DNA of 64,000 nt. Origin: Liquidambar formosana (lineage: Eukaryota; Streptophyta; Magnoliopsida; Saxifragales; Altingiaceae). The notes under the pieces were generated by a model. It ran no database searches and was not told where the DNA came from. It worked only from the letters and a program-made list of their open reading frames with translations. The translations under genes were made by a program, and so were the position numbers. The stretch lies in contig CM077832.1 of NCBI GenBank assembly GCA_039720395.1, positions 32,237,316-32,301,315 on the forward strand, written 5' to 3'. This document shows, piece by piece, positions 21,115 through 34,200 of this stretch (position 1 is the stretch's first letter; the number at the start of each line of letters is the position of its first letter).

Positions 21115-24100
21115 GTGATTTTTTCTTGTTTTTGTCTAGCTCTCCATGTGATTGTGATTTTGTCCTTCCAGATTGCCAATAGTTGTCTTTTGTTTTTCCT
21201 TCCCATCTGCAGGGGACTCTATAAATTGTAATGACCCAGAAAGTTATTGTCATGAAAATATTTTCTGCTCACGAGCATTGGCAGAACCTAATAGGTCAGA
21301 TTCAAAGGACAATATCCCATGTTCTTCTGGGTCAGTAGCAATGGCTTGTGACAATGATTGTTCTCCTGCAAGTAATATTTCAACATCTAATGACTACCCT
21401 TTTGTTTGTGATGTAAACTCATTGGCTTGGGGTTTATGTGGGGATACTTATAATCAGCATGAGGATGGTGCATTTAGAGAATTTCTTTTTGTGTCTGGCC
21501 GCCACGGTGTTACAGTACATGCTTTTTGTCAACCTCATAAAACCATTGAAATGGCCAAACCCTCTCTGGAGGGTGAGTTTGAGCAAGGGTTGTGGGTGGA
21601 ATGGGGCCCTTCTGCTACCTTAGCTCATAATGTGGTGGTACATGAGTGCTCCAGCTTGTGTTGTGATGCCCCTGAAAATTTCTTGGATGTAAACCAGACC
21701 AATGGAACTGGGGAAAGTCAGCACAAATTTTGTAGAGAAGATGGGGTTGATGAGTTGTCGAGAAATTCTACTTCGAAGAGATGGTTACAAACTTTCTTGA
21801 CCAAAGTTGAGACAATGGAATGTGATGGTAATGTATGCACCAGGTTTCCGGCCAAGCCATCGTTGCCTTGCTCTGCGAAGGTTGTTTCATTTAGCCTTTT
21901 TGATAGTAATTCACTATTGTTGGATTTCCTTTCTCATGCCAATTCCAGACCAAATAAAATGGAGACACAAAAGGAAACAGTTCTAGATTCAGCAAATGAT
22001 ACATCTATAAGGTCAGATTCAAGTTCATCAAGTTTACAATTTAAGCATGATATTTTGTCCAAGTTTTTGGGTGTCGGGACGAATATTTCATACAAATGTT
22101 CCAGAGTGTTCTCCAGTAATTCACATCACTTAATTGGATTTGTTCTATCATTGGTTGATTCTGTAACTGTCAAAGCTAGTGATCAATGCGAAAGAAGCTT
22201 GAGCAAACTATTACTTGCTGTCGCTAAGTTAGACATCTGGGGAATACAGTGGGTTTGCTCAGTGAAGCTTGAGGAAAGTCTGAATATTGGCCTGGAGGCT
22301 GAGTGGACAGACTTCCGATTTTCCGAAAATCTTATTGTTTGTCTGAATGCTTCTGGCTTAATCTTTTTTTATGGTGCAATAACTGGTGAATATGTTTCAC
22401 ATCTAGATGTTTTACAGATATGTGGACTTAATCCTCAGTCAAATTTACAGGAGCGAGAACAATCGTCTGTAGAAGGTGATTTGGTTCCCAAAAGTTCTGA
22501 TATACAAGCTGAACATGTTGATGAGGTCCATGCTAAGTCAACTTATCAAACGAGCGATTCGTCTGGTAAAAGAATTTTCAGAAGGTTGATTGTTGCTTCA
22601 TATAGTTCACTTTTAGCTGTGGTTGATGAATATGGAGTTGTTTACGTAATATTTGCTGGTGACTATATGCCAGACAAGTATTATTCATTTGAGAAATTGT
22701 TCCCACATTACCAGAATTTAGGGCTTGGAATGTTGGTTGGCTGGGAGGTTGGTGGTTCTGAAATAGGCTATCAACGGGTATTTTCTAATCTTTCAGGTTT
22801 TCATTGGTTGGACTTCTCATCCAAAAGGCATGGAAGCTTTCCCTCCTTCGATAAGAATGGAAATAGTGTGCTTCAGAAAATCCAGGACCAGAGTATACAA
22901 GGAAAGAGGGGCCAATATGACTTGTATATGAGTGGTTTCTCTGCTGCATCGCAGATAATAGATCGAAGTATACTTAGTTCTAAATCACCATCATATCATA
23001 TGCGAAAAATGTTTCTTCCCACAGAAAGATTTAATGAAGATGATTTTATTTGTTTTTCTCCTCTTGGAATCACTCGGTTGATTAGAAAGCAACACATAAA
23101 GGGTAAAAAGAGTTTTCAAATTGTTCATTCCCATCTGCATGTAGGCTCAGCAGTTCATGATGACAAGTGCTTAAATTCTGGGTGTGAAATGTTTAATCTC
23201 CAAGGGGGTGAAGAAACCTCTGTTGGCGAAGCTGTTGGTTGCACTTTCCAGGGATGTTTTTATTTGGTGACGCAAGGCGGTCTTTCAGTAGTTCTTCCCT
23301 CTGTTTCAGTTTCATCAAATTTCCTTCCTATTGAATCCATTGGATATCGACATTCAAGTGTCAGTACAGGCATTGGACATCAAGCTGGAAACAGTTTGGA
23401 AATGAAGGAATCAAATCAGCTTTGGTCACCTTGGAAGATAGAAGTTTTGGATAAAGTTCTTCTATATGAAGGCCCTGAAGAGGCAGATCACTTATGTTTG
23501 GAAAATGGTAAGAATAATTAATTTGACTTTGTCTTGTAGTGTTAGCATACTTACATTCCTTTCAATAGATAATAATTATCAAGTATCAGCCATGAATTGG
23601 TGTCCTTCATATTTTTATGCTGTATCATTAATATTTTTATGCTGTATCAGTGCTTCATTTTCTGTGTTGCCACCTAGTAAGCTTTTGCCAATTTGCTCCA
23701 TTTCTTCTTATTATTATTATTCAATTTTTCTTCTTTGAATTCTTTGTTGGGGCAAGCTCATGACCTGTTAGTGGACAACTCATAAAGCATTATTGATTTG
23801 AATTCTATTATTCTCCAAGTACTGTTCTAATCAATTTATTTATTTATTTATTTTTTGATAAAGTAAATATGTATTGATAAACAAAAAGGGCTTAGCCCAA
23901 GTGCATGAGACATTTATCTTGAAGCTTTAGCTGCTGGTAGTATACCCTAAATTAGAAGGATCTGTTGTAGCTAAAAGTAGCAGTAATTAAAGTATGAGCC
24001 TCGATCTTCTACGCAAATTGAGGTTGTTAAAGTTGTAAGTTCTATATATTGGTCGTTTGTAGACGAGGAGTTCTGTGTTGGATTCCAAGACGGAGATTGG

Positions 24101-25263
24101 GTGTTGGATACAACAACTCTCCAATAGTTGTAAATGGAGACATGGTATTTACATGGGTTTACCCACAATTATAACTGTGTTTGAGTCTGTGCCTGTATTT
24201 AGTAGAACCACAGAGAGTAAAATAATAAATTTTAGTGTAGTAGGTATCACGACATGAAGGCATGATAAAACTTTTTTTTTTTTTTTTTTATCCCCAACAA
24301 TTTCTTTTTTTTTTTTTTTTTTTGATGAAGTAAATTATGTATTAATAACAAAAGAGCATAGCCCAAGTACATGAGACATATACAAGCACTAATGAGAAGA
24401 CCCCTCTAACATTTGAGAAGGTCAACAAAATGAACAAAAGTGAAGTTGTTACAATTAGCATAACTAGAAAACCACAAGAAAAGAGATTTAACAAAAAAAG
24501 ATTTAATGTCAATGAGTGACTTCTCAATTCCTTCAAAAGTTCTTTGGTTCCTCTCCTTCCAAATACACCAAAAAATAGCATGAGGGGCCATTCTCCAAAT
24601 CACCTTAGATTCCTTTCTCCCCCCTTTAAACCACCAACCACTAAGAAGGTCATGAGTAGAAGAAGGGATTCATCCCCAACAATTTGAAGTTATTAAAACT
24701 GGACTCATTTAGTAGTGTCAAAACTAGTGTGGGACATGATGGATGAGGGTCTTGTGTGGACAAGTGTCTAACGCTCCTATTTGTTGATATGAAGGGTTTT
24801 ACACTTTTATACATATCATAGCTATATTATTAACTTCCAAAGGAAAAAGGAAAAATTTGGGTGAACACATGAATCCTATGTTTAATAGGAATGAGTTTGT
24901 GATCTGCATGATGGTAGAATATAGGATATGGCGGGCAATTCAATTACACATTTCTTTGAATATCTTAGATATGGTGGTAACGTAAGCCGGGGTTTACAAT
25001 TATTATTATTATTTTTGGAAGGAAGCAAAAGCATTGGCTGATCTCTGTTAGCCTTAATGACTGTTTTTGATTATATATAGATGAATAAATTTAGAAATTA
25101 TCATGATATGCCATATGAAATCAGTTATTTATCTTCGTAACAAGAGAGTATTTGAGGAATGAAAATTATAGGCAGTTTTGAAAGATGTAGTGGGGAAGCT
25201 ACTCATAAAGGAACTAGATTTTTCCTTTTGTTTTCTTCTTTCTTTTTGGTTTTTATATTTATT

Positions 25264-25297
<34 letters not shown>

Positions 25298-28200
25298 TTT
25301 TTGGGGGGGGGGGGGGGGTTGGGTTTACTAAGGTACAAAGGGAAAGGTTGTGGTTTCTTTTCAGTGTTTTTTAGTGACTAGAGTAAGGAAATGTCAAAGA
25401 GTTCAAGAGTCCTAGAAGGAAGCTATGAGGTGAGCTTATGAGATCAAACTCAAAGGTGCAAGATTACTTATTTGGTTAGTTAGCCCCAAGATAATGAAAC
25501 AAAGACGTGCAATAGATCGCTATTAGATGCAGACAAGAAGTATATTTGTTTAGGTCATCAGCTTATGCATATAAGATAATGAAGATACGAGGTTTCTAGG
25601 AATACTTAGACGGGGATTGCTTAACAGGTGGTTACAATCTTGGTTAAGTTTTAAGCTTTCTGCAGCTCTAACGTCTAGGCATTTTAGGTGTATTTGATGT
25701 AGGACAAGCCACCCCGACTGGTCACTTTCGCAGGCATCGATCAGTCACCCGCCTTTCTATGGTTGGATCTCAATTGTTACGTTATTTTATATTATCTTCT
25801 TTTTTAATGGATTATTTCCTTTTTATTTTTATTATACTCAAATTAGTTATTGGTTATTTCTTATTTTGAGTTTTCCTAGGTTTAGTAGAATTTAGAATTT
25901 CCTATTCCTAGTTTACTTAGAATCTTGGAATTAGTTCTCTATAAATGGATTTGTAGCCCTATAGGCAATTCATAACTTTTGATATCTTTTGCTATTGATT
26001 ATAAACTTGAGAGTTTTCTTTGTGGTTTGTGTTCTTTCTGGTGGAGTTGAGAGTTCTAGACTATTGACTTTTGTCGAAGTCATATCCTTCTAGGCAGTAG
26101 CTGGTATTAGAGCGAGGATACGCCTAGATCAATGGCTAACCAAGGAGTAGGAGAGCACAACCCAATTGACGGAGATCAGAGGGTGGGAGTCTTTAGGGAA
26201 GCTTTGGAAGAGCAAGAATGACTGTCGGAAAAGCATTGATGACAGTCCGACGAGAAATTTAATGAACTGCGTAATTTGATTGCCAGGATGTATATCAATG
26301 CAAAAAACATGCAACTAAATGTTGACAGGAGATGCGCTGATGGATTTGCCAAAGTCTTCGGGTGTCCTGCTTGTTATCAACCAAATAGTGAGGTGGGTTT
26401 AAATGTAAAAGAGACGAGGAGTACAGCGCATATCTACTGGCGGGACAACAAAGAAAATTTGATGATTGCCGGTTGAAGGTAGTTATTCCACGTTTTGATG
26501 GGAATTTTAATATAGAAGATTTTCTCAATTGGGTATCAGAATTAGAGTGGTTTTTTGAGAGGAGGGATTTTCAAGAGGAGGAGATGGTGAAATTCATTGC
26601 ATTCAAATTAAAAGGTGAGGCTTCATTTTGGTGGGATCAATTCGAGGGGGAAAAGCAACAAGGTAAATTTTGTATTTGTTTATGGATAAGAATGATGTGG
26701 GTGATAATATCTGAATCTTATCCTAATTATGACTATAAAAAAATTTATTGTCGTATGGGTAAAAATTATAATTGCCCTAGTAATTGTATGCAAGATTATA
26801 TAGTGAAATTTTACTATCAACCACCAAAAGAAGACATGTATTTGAAAGTTGTAGATGTGGAACACAAAATTGATGCAAATGTTGAATATTTTGAAATTAA
26901 AAAGAATGTTCAACCAATAGTTTGTGAAGAACCTAAGATTGCTGAAGAAGGGGTTCCACATCGTGATTCATTATGGTCGTGGGGGTTTAATTTGTGAACT
27001 TTATGTAATGTGCTGATGCTACACTAATAGCTTATGATTTGGGTATTAAAAATATTTTTCACAAGAGCTTCATGCAAATTTTTTGAAAACCCGAAGCCAG
27101 AAGATGACTTGGTTATTGAAGAAAAGGTTTTTCTAGAAGTTCATGATGAACAAAATTTTGTAGCAGTTGAGCTAGTTATTGTAGACCAACCTTCTCAAGT
27201 GGAAGGGCAATCTTTTTTACCCATAAGCAAGTTTGCGGTTGAGTTTGTGACTGACATCAAGGAGGTTGTTGAGAGTGTTGTGGTGGAAGAGCAAGAGGCA
27301 AAAGTAGTTGTCATTCCTAAAGAAGTACAACTGCCGTTGGAAGATTTTGCTACCCATAAGCAAGTTTATGGTTGAGTTTGTGACTGACGTTAAGGAGGTG
27401 CTTGAGAGTCTTGTGGTGGAAGAGCAATAGGCAAAAGTAGTTGTCATCTCTAAAGAAGTACAACTGCCATTGTAAGAGTTTAATGGGTTTGTCAAATTTT
27501 TGGATGAGATTACATCGCAAAATCAAGTTGATTTTCCATTAAGCGATGGGGAATGATACATTGATTTTTTTGGGGTCTAAAAAATTTAATTTTATTATTA
27601 GTCCTTTTTTGGTTGACCTCATTAATCAATCGAAGGCTACAAAGAGTATGGTTCGAGTCAAGAGAATTTTAGAGCATAGAGTTCAAAAGAGGATGAGGTG
27701 TTTGAAGTACTTGAAGTATTTGTTTCTATGGAACGGTAGAATTCAAGCTCATGCAACAAATTCGAGAGTGAGTTGTTTTCAAGTAGAGGGGTTTGATGTA
27801 GGATAAGCCACCCTGACTAGGTCGCCCTCCTCTCTATGGTCGGATCTCAATATTTATGTTATTTGCTTTGTTTTATTAATTATTTCCTTTGTTATTTTTA
27901 TTCTACTAGAATAAGTTATTGGTTATTTCTAGTTAGAATTGTAGAATTAGTTTTGAATAAATAGGTTTGTAGCCCTATGGGCAATTCATAATTTTTGATA
28001 TCTTTTGCTATTGATGAATAAACTTGAGAGTTTTCTCTGTGATTTGTGTTCTTGCTTGTGGATTCAAAAGTTCTAGGTTATTGACGTTTGCTGGAGTCAT
28101 ATCCTTCTAGTTTTCCGCTACGTCAGTAGTGGTTAGTGTTGGCCCAAGAGTTAACCCTAGGAGGGGGGTGAATTGGGTTGATGCAAAATATATGAAACTT

Positions 28201-31200
28201 TAAAAACTTTTGCAAATATAGTAAATATAAGCAATGATGCAAATAGCACAATTAATGAAAGCAAGTAAATAAGAGGGAGTTAGAGAAATCGAATACAAGA
28301 TATAACGAGGTTTGGCTCTCCTGACTACGTCCTTGACTCAAGAACTCCGCTTGAGGATACCAAGGCCACTAACCAGTCTACTAGTGGGTGTAAATCAAAC
28401 CTTTACACAATCTTCTTTCGGGTGAAGATCAAACCCAATCTACTTGCGGGTGTAGATCAAACTTTTACAACAAGCAAATCTCCTTTGCTCAACAAAGGTT
28501 ATGCCCAACCCTTAATATCTCTCAAAGATATATGTGAATGAGGTATAACTGTACAACAACAAATCCCTTTTGATAGGGTGAATAAAGAATTCAGCTCAAT
28601 CTAATGTGATATGAATAATAAAAGCTCAAGAATATGGATCTAAGGCTTGATAATGGAATTGAAGAGTATAATTTTTTTCCTTTTTTTAATCCAATTGAGA
28701 CACCATTTATTTAGCCTTGGATGATATATGACTGTTTGGTAGCATCCCATCAAAAAATATAGACATTGGAGCACTGTTTTGGTCAAAAATGCTTTTTGAA
28801 AACTAGCTGTTTTTTTGGTAGATCGAGGATTTCAAACATTTTAAATCCATTCCAGACGTCTTAAATCATTTAAGATGTCTTAATCAGATGTCTTAAATCA
28901 TTTCAAACGTTTGAAAGTCTCCCTCCTTCTCGGTGTTGGTGAATGGTTTCTTTTAGGGTTTCTTTCATAGTTCTCGTGGCATTTGGCAAGGTGACCCTTT
29001 CTTCTCCTTTTTATTTATTATAGTGATGGAAACCTTGAGTAAATTTATTGACAAAGCCTTGAATGCTAATTTATTGGAAGGCTTTTCGGTAGGTGATGGT
29101 TGGTTTGGGGAAGGTAAGGTTTCACACTTGTTTTTTGTTGATGATGCTCTTTTCTTTTATGGTGTGGATGAGGAGCAAATGATTAATTTGAGGATGATTC
29201 TTCTTTGTTTTGAGGCGGTGTCGGTTCTCAAAGTTAATCTTGGGAAAAGTTAATTAATTCCGGTTGGGAAAAGTTATTTAATTCCAGTTGGAAGGGTTGA
29301 CAATGTGGATAATCTTGCTAGCATTCTTGGTTGTGGGTTAGTAAATTACTGGTCACTTACCTTAGTCTTCCTTTGGGAGCCCGTTTTAAAGACACCAAAG
29401 TTTGGGAACCCGTCATTGAGAGGATTGATAAAAGACCTAGTGGGTGGAAAAAAGTCTTATCTTTCTAAAGGGAGGAAGTTGACACTTATCCAAAGTGTTT
29501 TATCTTGCATTCCTACTTCATGTCTATTCACAAAATCCCTAAGTCGATGGCCAATAGAATTGAAAAACTTCAAAGAGATTTTTTATGGAATGGTGTGGGG
29601 GGTGGGAAGAAATTTCATCTTGTTGATTGGCATACCGTGTGTCTTTCTAAATATATAGGAGGCTTGGGGGTTAGATCCATTTCTTGCTCCAATCAAGCTC
29701 TTATGAGTAAGTGGCTTTGGAGGTTTGGGAAGGGTGAGCATGGTTTATGGCGGAATGTTGTGACTTGGAAGTATGGTGTTTCTAGGGAAGGATGGTGGAC
29801 TAAGGATGTTAGAGGTTCTCATGGGGTGGCTCTTTACAAGGCGATCATTCAAGGCTCTGGTGTTTTTGTCAAGGTGATTAGGTTTCAAGCAAGTGAGGGA
29901 AGTAGGGTGAAATTTTCGAAAGATGTGTGGTGCTCTGACTTACCTCTTGTGAAGGAGTTCCCTTTCTTGTATAATATTGCTTCGGAGAAAGATGCTTTGG
30001 TTAAGGATTATATGGAAGGAACCGATGGTGTTATTCATTGGAATGTCACTTTTGTTGGACATTTCAATGATTGGGAGATGGAAAGTGTTATGAATTTTTA
30101 CCAAGTTCTCTATGATAGTAGGATTTTGGTGGGTGAGCATGATTCCTTGGTTTGGCGTAAGGATTCTAAAGGGTTATTTTCCGTAAAATCTTTCTACTAT
30201 ATTCTTAGACCCCAAGGGTATATTATACTCTGGCTAAGATCACATGGATTTATTTGGTTCTTACAAAAGTTTCATTTTTTTGTTTGTTGTTGGGAAGGGA
30301 CAAATGCTTAACTTTGGATAATCTTATCGGGAGAGGTTGGCATATTCCAAATAGGTACATTATGTGTGAGGAAGAGGCGGAAATGGTGGATCATCGTTTT
30401 ATCCATTATTGTTGTGGCTTGGAGTCTTTGGATGTTCGCGATTAATATGTTTGACGTTCATTGGATTTTTTCGCTATCTACATATGACCTTTTGTAACTC
30501 ACAATTTTTTATGGTGTCAGAAGCATCAATTGATCTCAAAAACCAAGTGCTAGGGCTATTCACAATAAAGTTTATTAAGCACCTACTTTTACCGTCTGTT
30601 GAGCTTTCACCATTTGACCATTTACATGAAATCCTAACTTTCACCCAAATACCTAAGTCTTCAATAACTTCAAGTCTTCTTTTCTTGAGATTCTTGGGAG
30701 TTGGATCTTCTCTTCTTTGAGGTTTTTCCTTTCTCTTGATCTTTCATTTGATGAAGCCTTTTGATCCTTGGCTTTCTTCTTGTTTGCTTCCATTGTTCTT
30801 GTCTTTTTTCTTATGATAACACCAATGTTTTAAAACCCAAACTGTTCATTGAACCGGAAAATTTACTGGGTTAAGGGTCACCGGTTCAACCGTTGGGTCA
30901 AACCGGAATTGAATGATGATGTCATCACGACGTAATAAATAAATAAATAATAATTATAAAAAAAAAAAAATAAAATTCTCTAAAATTTTCCAAACAAAAA
31001 CAAATAGGGAAGAAGAACAAGCATCAAAGAGAGATTGAAAAACATGAAACAAAGACAGCAAATTGAATGCTCAAATTGTGAAGAATGAAGAGGGATGGAG
31101 AAGTTAGAACACGGAGGAGAAAAAAAAACAGTCGACTGTATATGACTCATCAATGAAGGGAGGAGAGTATGGGACTGAGAGAAAAACGGCCAAAACATTA

Positions 31201-34200
31201 ACAAGAGCTTCCCTAAATTGAGGATTTGGGGCTTTTATGGTTTTACATTTTAACATTTTTTATTCATTTTATTTTTTTTCATAACCAAGACATGTTCATT
31301 GAAGAAAAACTGTCCTGTTTTGTTAAACCATGAACGATACAAGTGGGTCAACGATTCAATCGGTGGGTTGACCAGTTTTTTAAAAATAACACAATTTTTC
31401 CTTCAAAATGGTTTAGCGGGTAACCAGACCGGAACCTAACCCAGTCAACAGTTCAACTGGTCTGTTCGGTCTGGGTTTTAAAACATTGGATAACACTTTT
31501 AAGTATGGAAAGACGTAGCTTATAATGATCAACTCAATGGTAAATAGTAGTCCAAAATTATCAATGCTTTGTTATCATCAAAATCATAATATATTCAAGG
31601 AATGAAATCTTGAGGGTAACAGTTAGGGTCTTAACATTTGGTATCAGAGCCAATCCCACATCCATGGTTCGAGTTAATGAAGGAATGACTATGAAGAGGC
31701 TGTGGCCCTACCATAGTATGGGCTATGGAGGTGTTATTAGGAAAAAAAAGGGGGGGAGGCATCATAGTGTTGGAAATGAAGGGGTCCATCACAGCAAGCC
31801 ATTGTAATTATCCTTGAAAGGGGCTAATCATGGAAAATAAAGAAAGGTCCACTTGATACCCAAAAACAAGGATAGGGGCTGGGGGTTTCGCCACCTTGAC
31901 CTTGTCCTATGTTTGCTCCTGCCCCGACCACTTCTGCTCCCACGAACACCCCCCTTCTGCCGTAGTGCTCCTGCCCTTGCTTTGTGCTTCTAAGTTTTGG
32001 CGTTATAATTTGCTTTTGGATGTTGAAATATGCAAACGTAATCAATTTGGTTATCGCAATAACTTACAAATTGATAATAGTGTTCCAAGCATATAGGTTA
32101 TGTAAGGCTTTAGGTAAACTTTGGTCAATTTGAAATTGGAGTTGATATTTGAATTATATCAATGTTCATGAAAGTAAAAAACCATGATATAGGGTAAGAT
32201 TATCTGAAGCTTTGTGTTGTGGGTTTAGTAGAAATTCCAAGGGAATCACCACTTTTTAATTTATTCAAATATTAAGAGTATAAGACCTATATACAGTTAG
32301 CCATAAATTTGCTTGACGGTGATCGGTCCTGGTATCCATAGCGTTGCTTCTTTTTCATCCAAATCCTGATTTTGTTTTGCTTCTCCCAGTCGTTCTCCCT
32401 TTCATCCTAGTCCTTTGAACTGGGCAGGTTGTAATATTAAAAAAAATCCTTGGATAGGGTTAAATGCTCGTCGCTAACCCTTTGACTATCCTCTATTTAT
32501 TATATTTATATGTCCTAGCCAGAAAGAGATTCAGTTAATGCCAAAAAGACCGCTTTTTCATGCCCTTAAATCAATCCCAGGGAAAGAGGCCAAAAAGCTT
32601 TGAGTAATAAAAGGAGTTTTAGGAACTTTTTGCGCTTGAAATTGCACTGATCCTTATATGTTCATTTCATTATTACCCTCCTATGAGTCAGAATCAAAGG
32701 CCATAAAACATCTAAAAATGGGCATAGCCGTTCAAGTTTCAATCAGCCCCGGATCAACAAAGGCCACCTCCAAAAAAAAACATTATCAGAAGCACGATCC
32801 TAAGAGGGAGCAAGTAAATGCGGCCTTACGATCTGGAAGGAATCTAGTTATGATCTGACTTCATCGAAGAAATCTGACACTTCATCGAGGAATTGGTATT
32901 TCTCTTTCTGTTGATTTGTTTTGGTTGCCAATGAAATGGAATATGGGGAACTCTCCATCTAATAAGGCGTCTAGATCTATGCACCGCCATCAAAATGGAT
33001 ACCCTTACTGTAAACAGGGCCGCCCTTTACATTCTAAAGCTGAAAAAATTATCTTCCCCACTCTTACCCTAAGTAAGGGGAGGACATTGCGTGGTACCCC
33101 TGGACGAAGGGCTTCAAAAAGAACTGCCCCCTGTTGTTGCCCAGAGAATCAATACGTAGAGAGCAGTTGCTTGTTTTTTACTACTGATGAAGCTGTATTT
33201 CGATGAGGAGGTGATGGTGATCAAACTATCACAATTGGGTGCTCTGTCCTCACTAAAAAAGATATGGGAGCTGCTGAAACTCATAGAAAGCTTCAGTCTA
33301 GTTATAATGGCGATTTTAGTCTCTTATCAGCACTGGAACCACAATCCTCATTGTGGGTCTGGCAAATGGGTGAGGGTGAGTGCAAGCTAACGCAACCAAA
33401 AACTCGTCAAGCTTCTCTTCAGTTCTTCTAGCCTCTGCATCTGGTGCCTTTGAAAGTTTGAAACCTACCTTCTCTGCGTAAATTCAATATCAGTTCTACC
33501 ATATGTCTGCTAGGCATGGTCCTTTTTTGCAGTGTTGATGTTCCCTAGATATTTTTGGGAGATACAAATACAAACAGTTAGCGAGAGAGAGAGAGAGAGA
33601 GAGAGAGGAGACATTGCCTCTAAGACACGTAATGTCATAGAGAGAATCTTGCCAACTTGAGATCTTTAATGCAGTAGTTTGATTTTTTTCTTCTTTATAT
33701 ATATATATATATTTCTACATGTTTTAGGTATATTTGAACCCATATCCTTCTTCTTGTACTTCTTCTTTTCATTTTAATAGATTTTTTGTTTCCTATTAAA
33801 AAAAATGAATATCAACATTGAGTATGTTTTTCTGAACTTGCATTCCTTGTACATTCTCCCACTATTTCAGGGCTTGTTCATGGAAATTGAATCACTCCAT
33901 TGTAAAATCCTTAACCTTCTAAGGAAAATTGAAGCCATCATTACAGCAGGTGGTATAGGATCAGGTCTAGGATTTATATTGCTGCTGCTTCAAATCTTGC
34001 CTGTCATTACTGATAATGGTTGGCATTCTTTCCGGGGGTCCCAATTTTTATGATGGATTTCTTTAGAAAATTTTGACATAAAACGAGTAGGGAGAAATGG
34101 GACATCCAAACATGCCTTGAACATGCTCCTTCGCTTAGTTGTTTCTTGTAAGTTTTTTCCCTTTATTACTTAAAAATAAAAGTTGGAATAGATGAAACCT

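Larger units (their letters stand above)
25695..28125 (+). mobile_element. Gag-only (TR-GAG-like) LTR retrotransposon
   Basis: Direct repeats 25695-26096 and 27794-28125 start TGATGTAGGA(C/T)AAGCCACC and end in CA. A primer-binding site TGGTATTAGAGC (26102-26113) follows the left LTR, and a purine-rich tract AGTAGAGGGG precedes the right one. Flanks GTATT and GTAGT match at 4 of 5 bases. The 1.7-kb interior holds a gypsy-type gag with frame breaks and a second coding stretch; protease, RT and integrase are absent. It would depend on enzymes made elsewhere. It shares a protein tail motif with the nested element at 6503-10298, so the two belong to related families. Confidence 0.85.

Noticed and set aside
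23466..23738. 90-aa frame overlapping the end of spatacsin exon 2
   Set aside because: It is in another frame of the exon and then enters the intron; a shadow.
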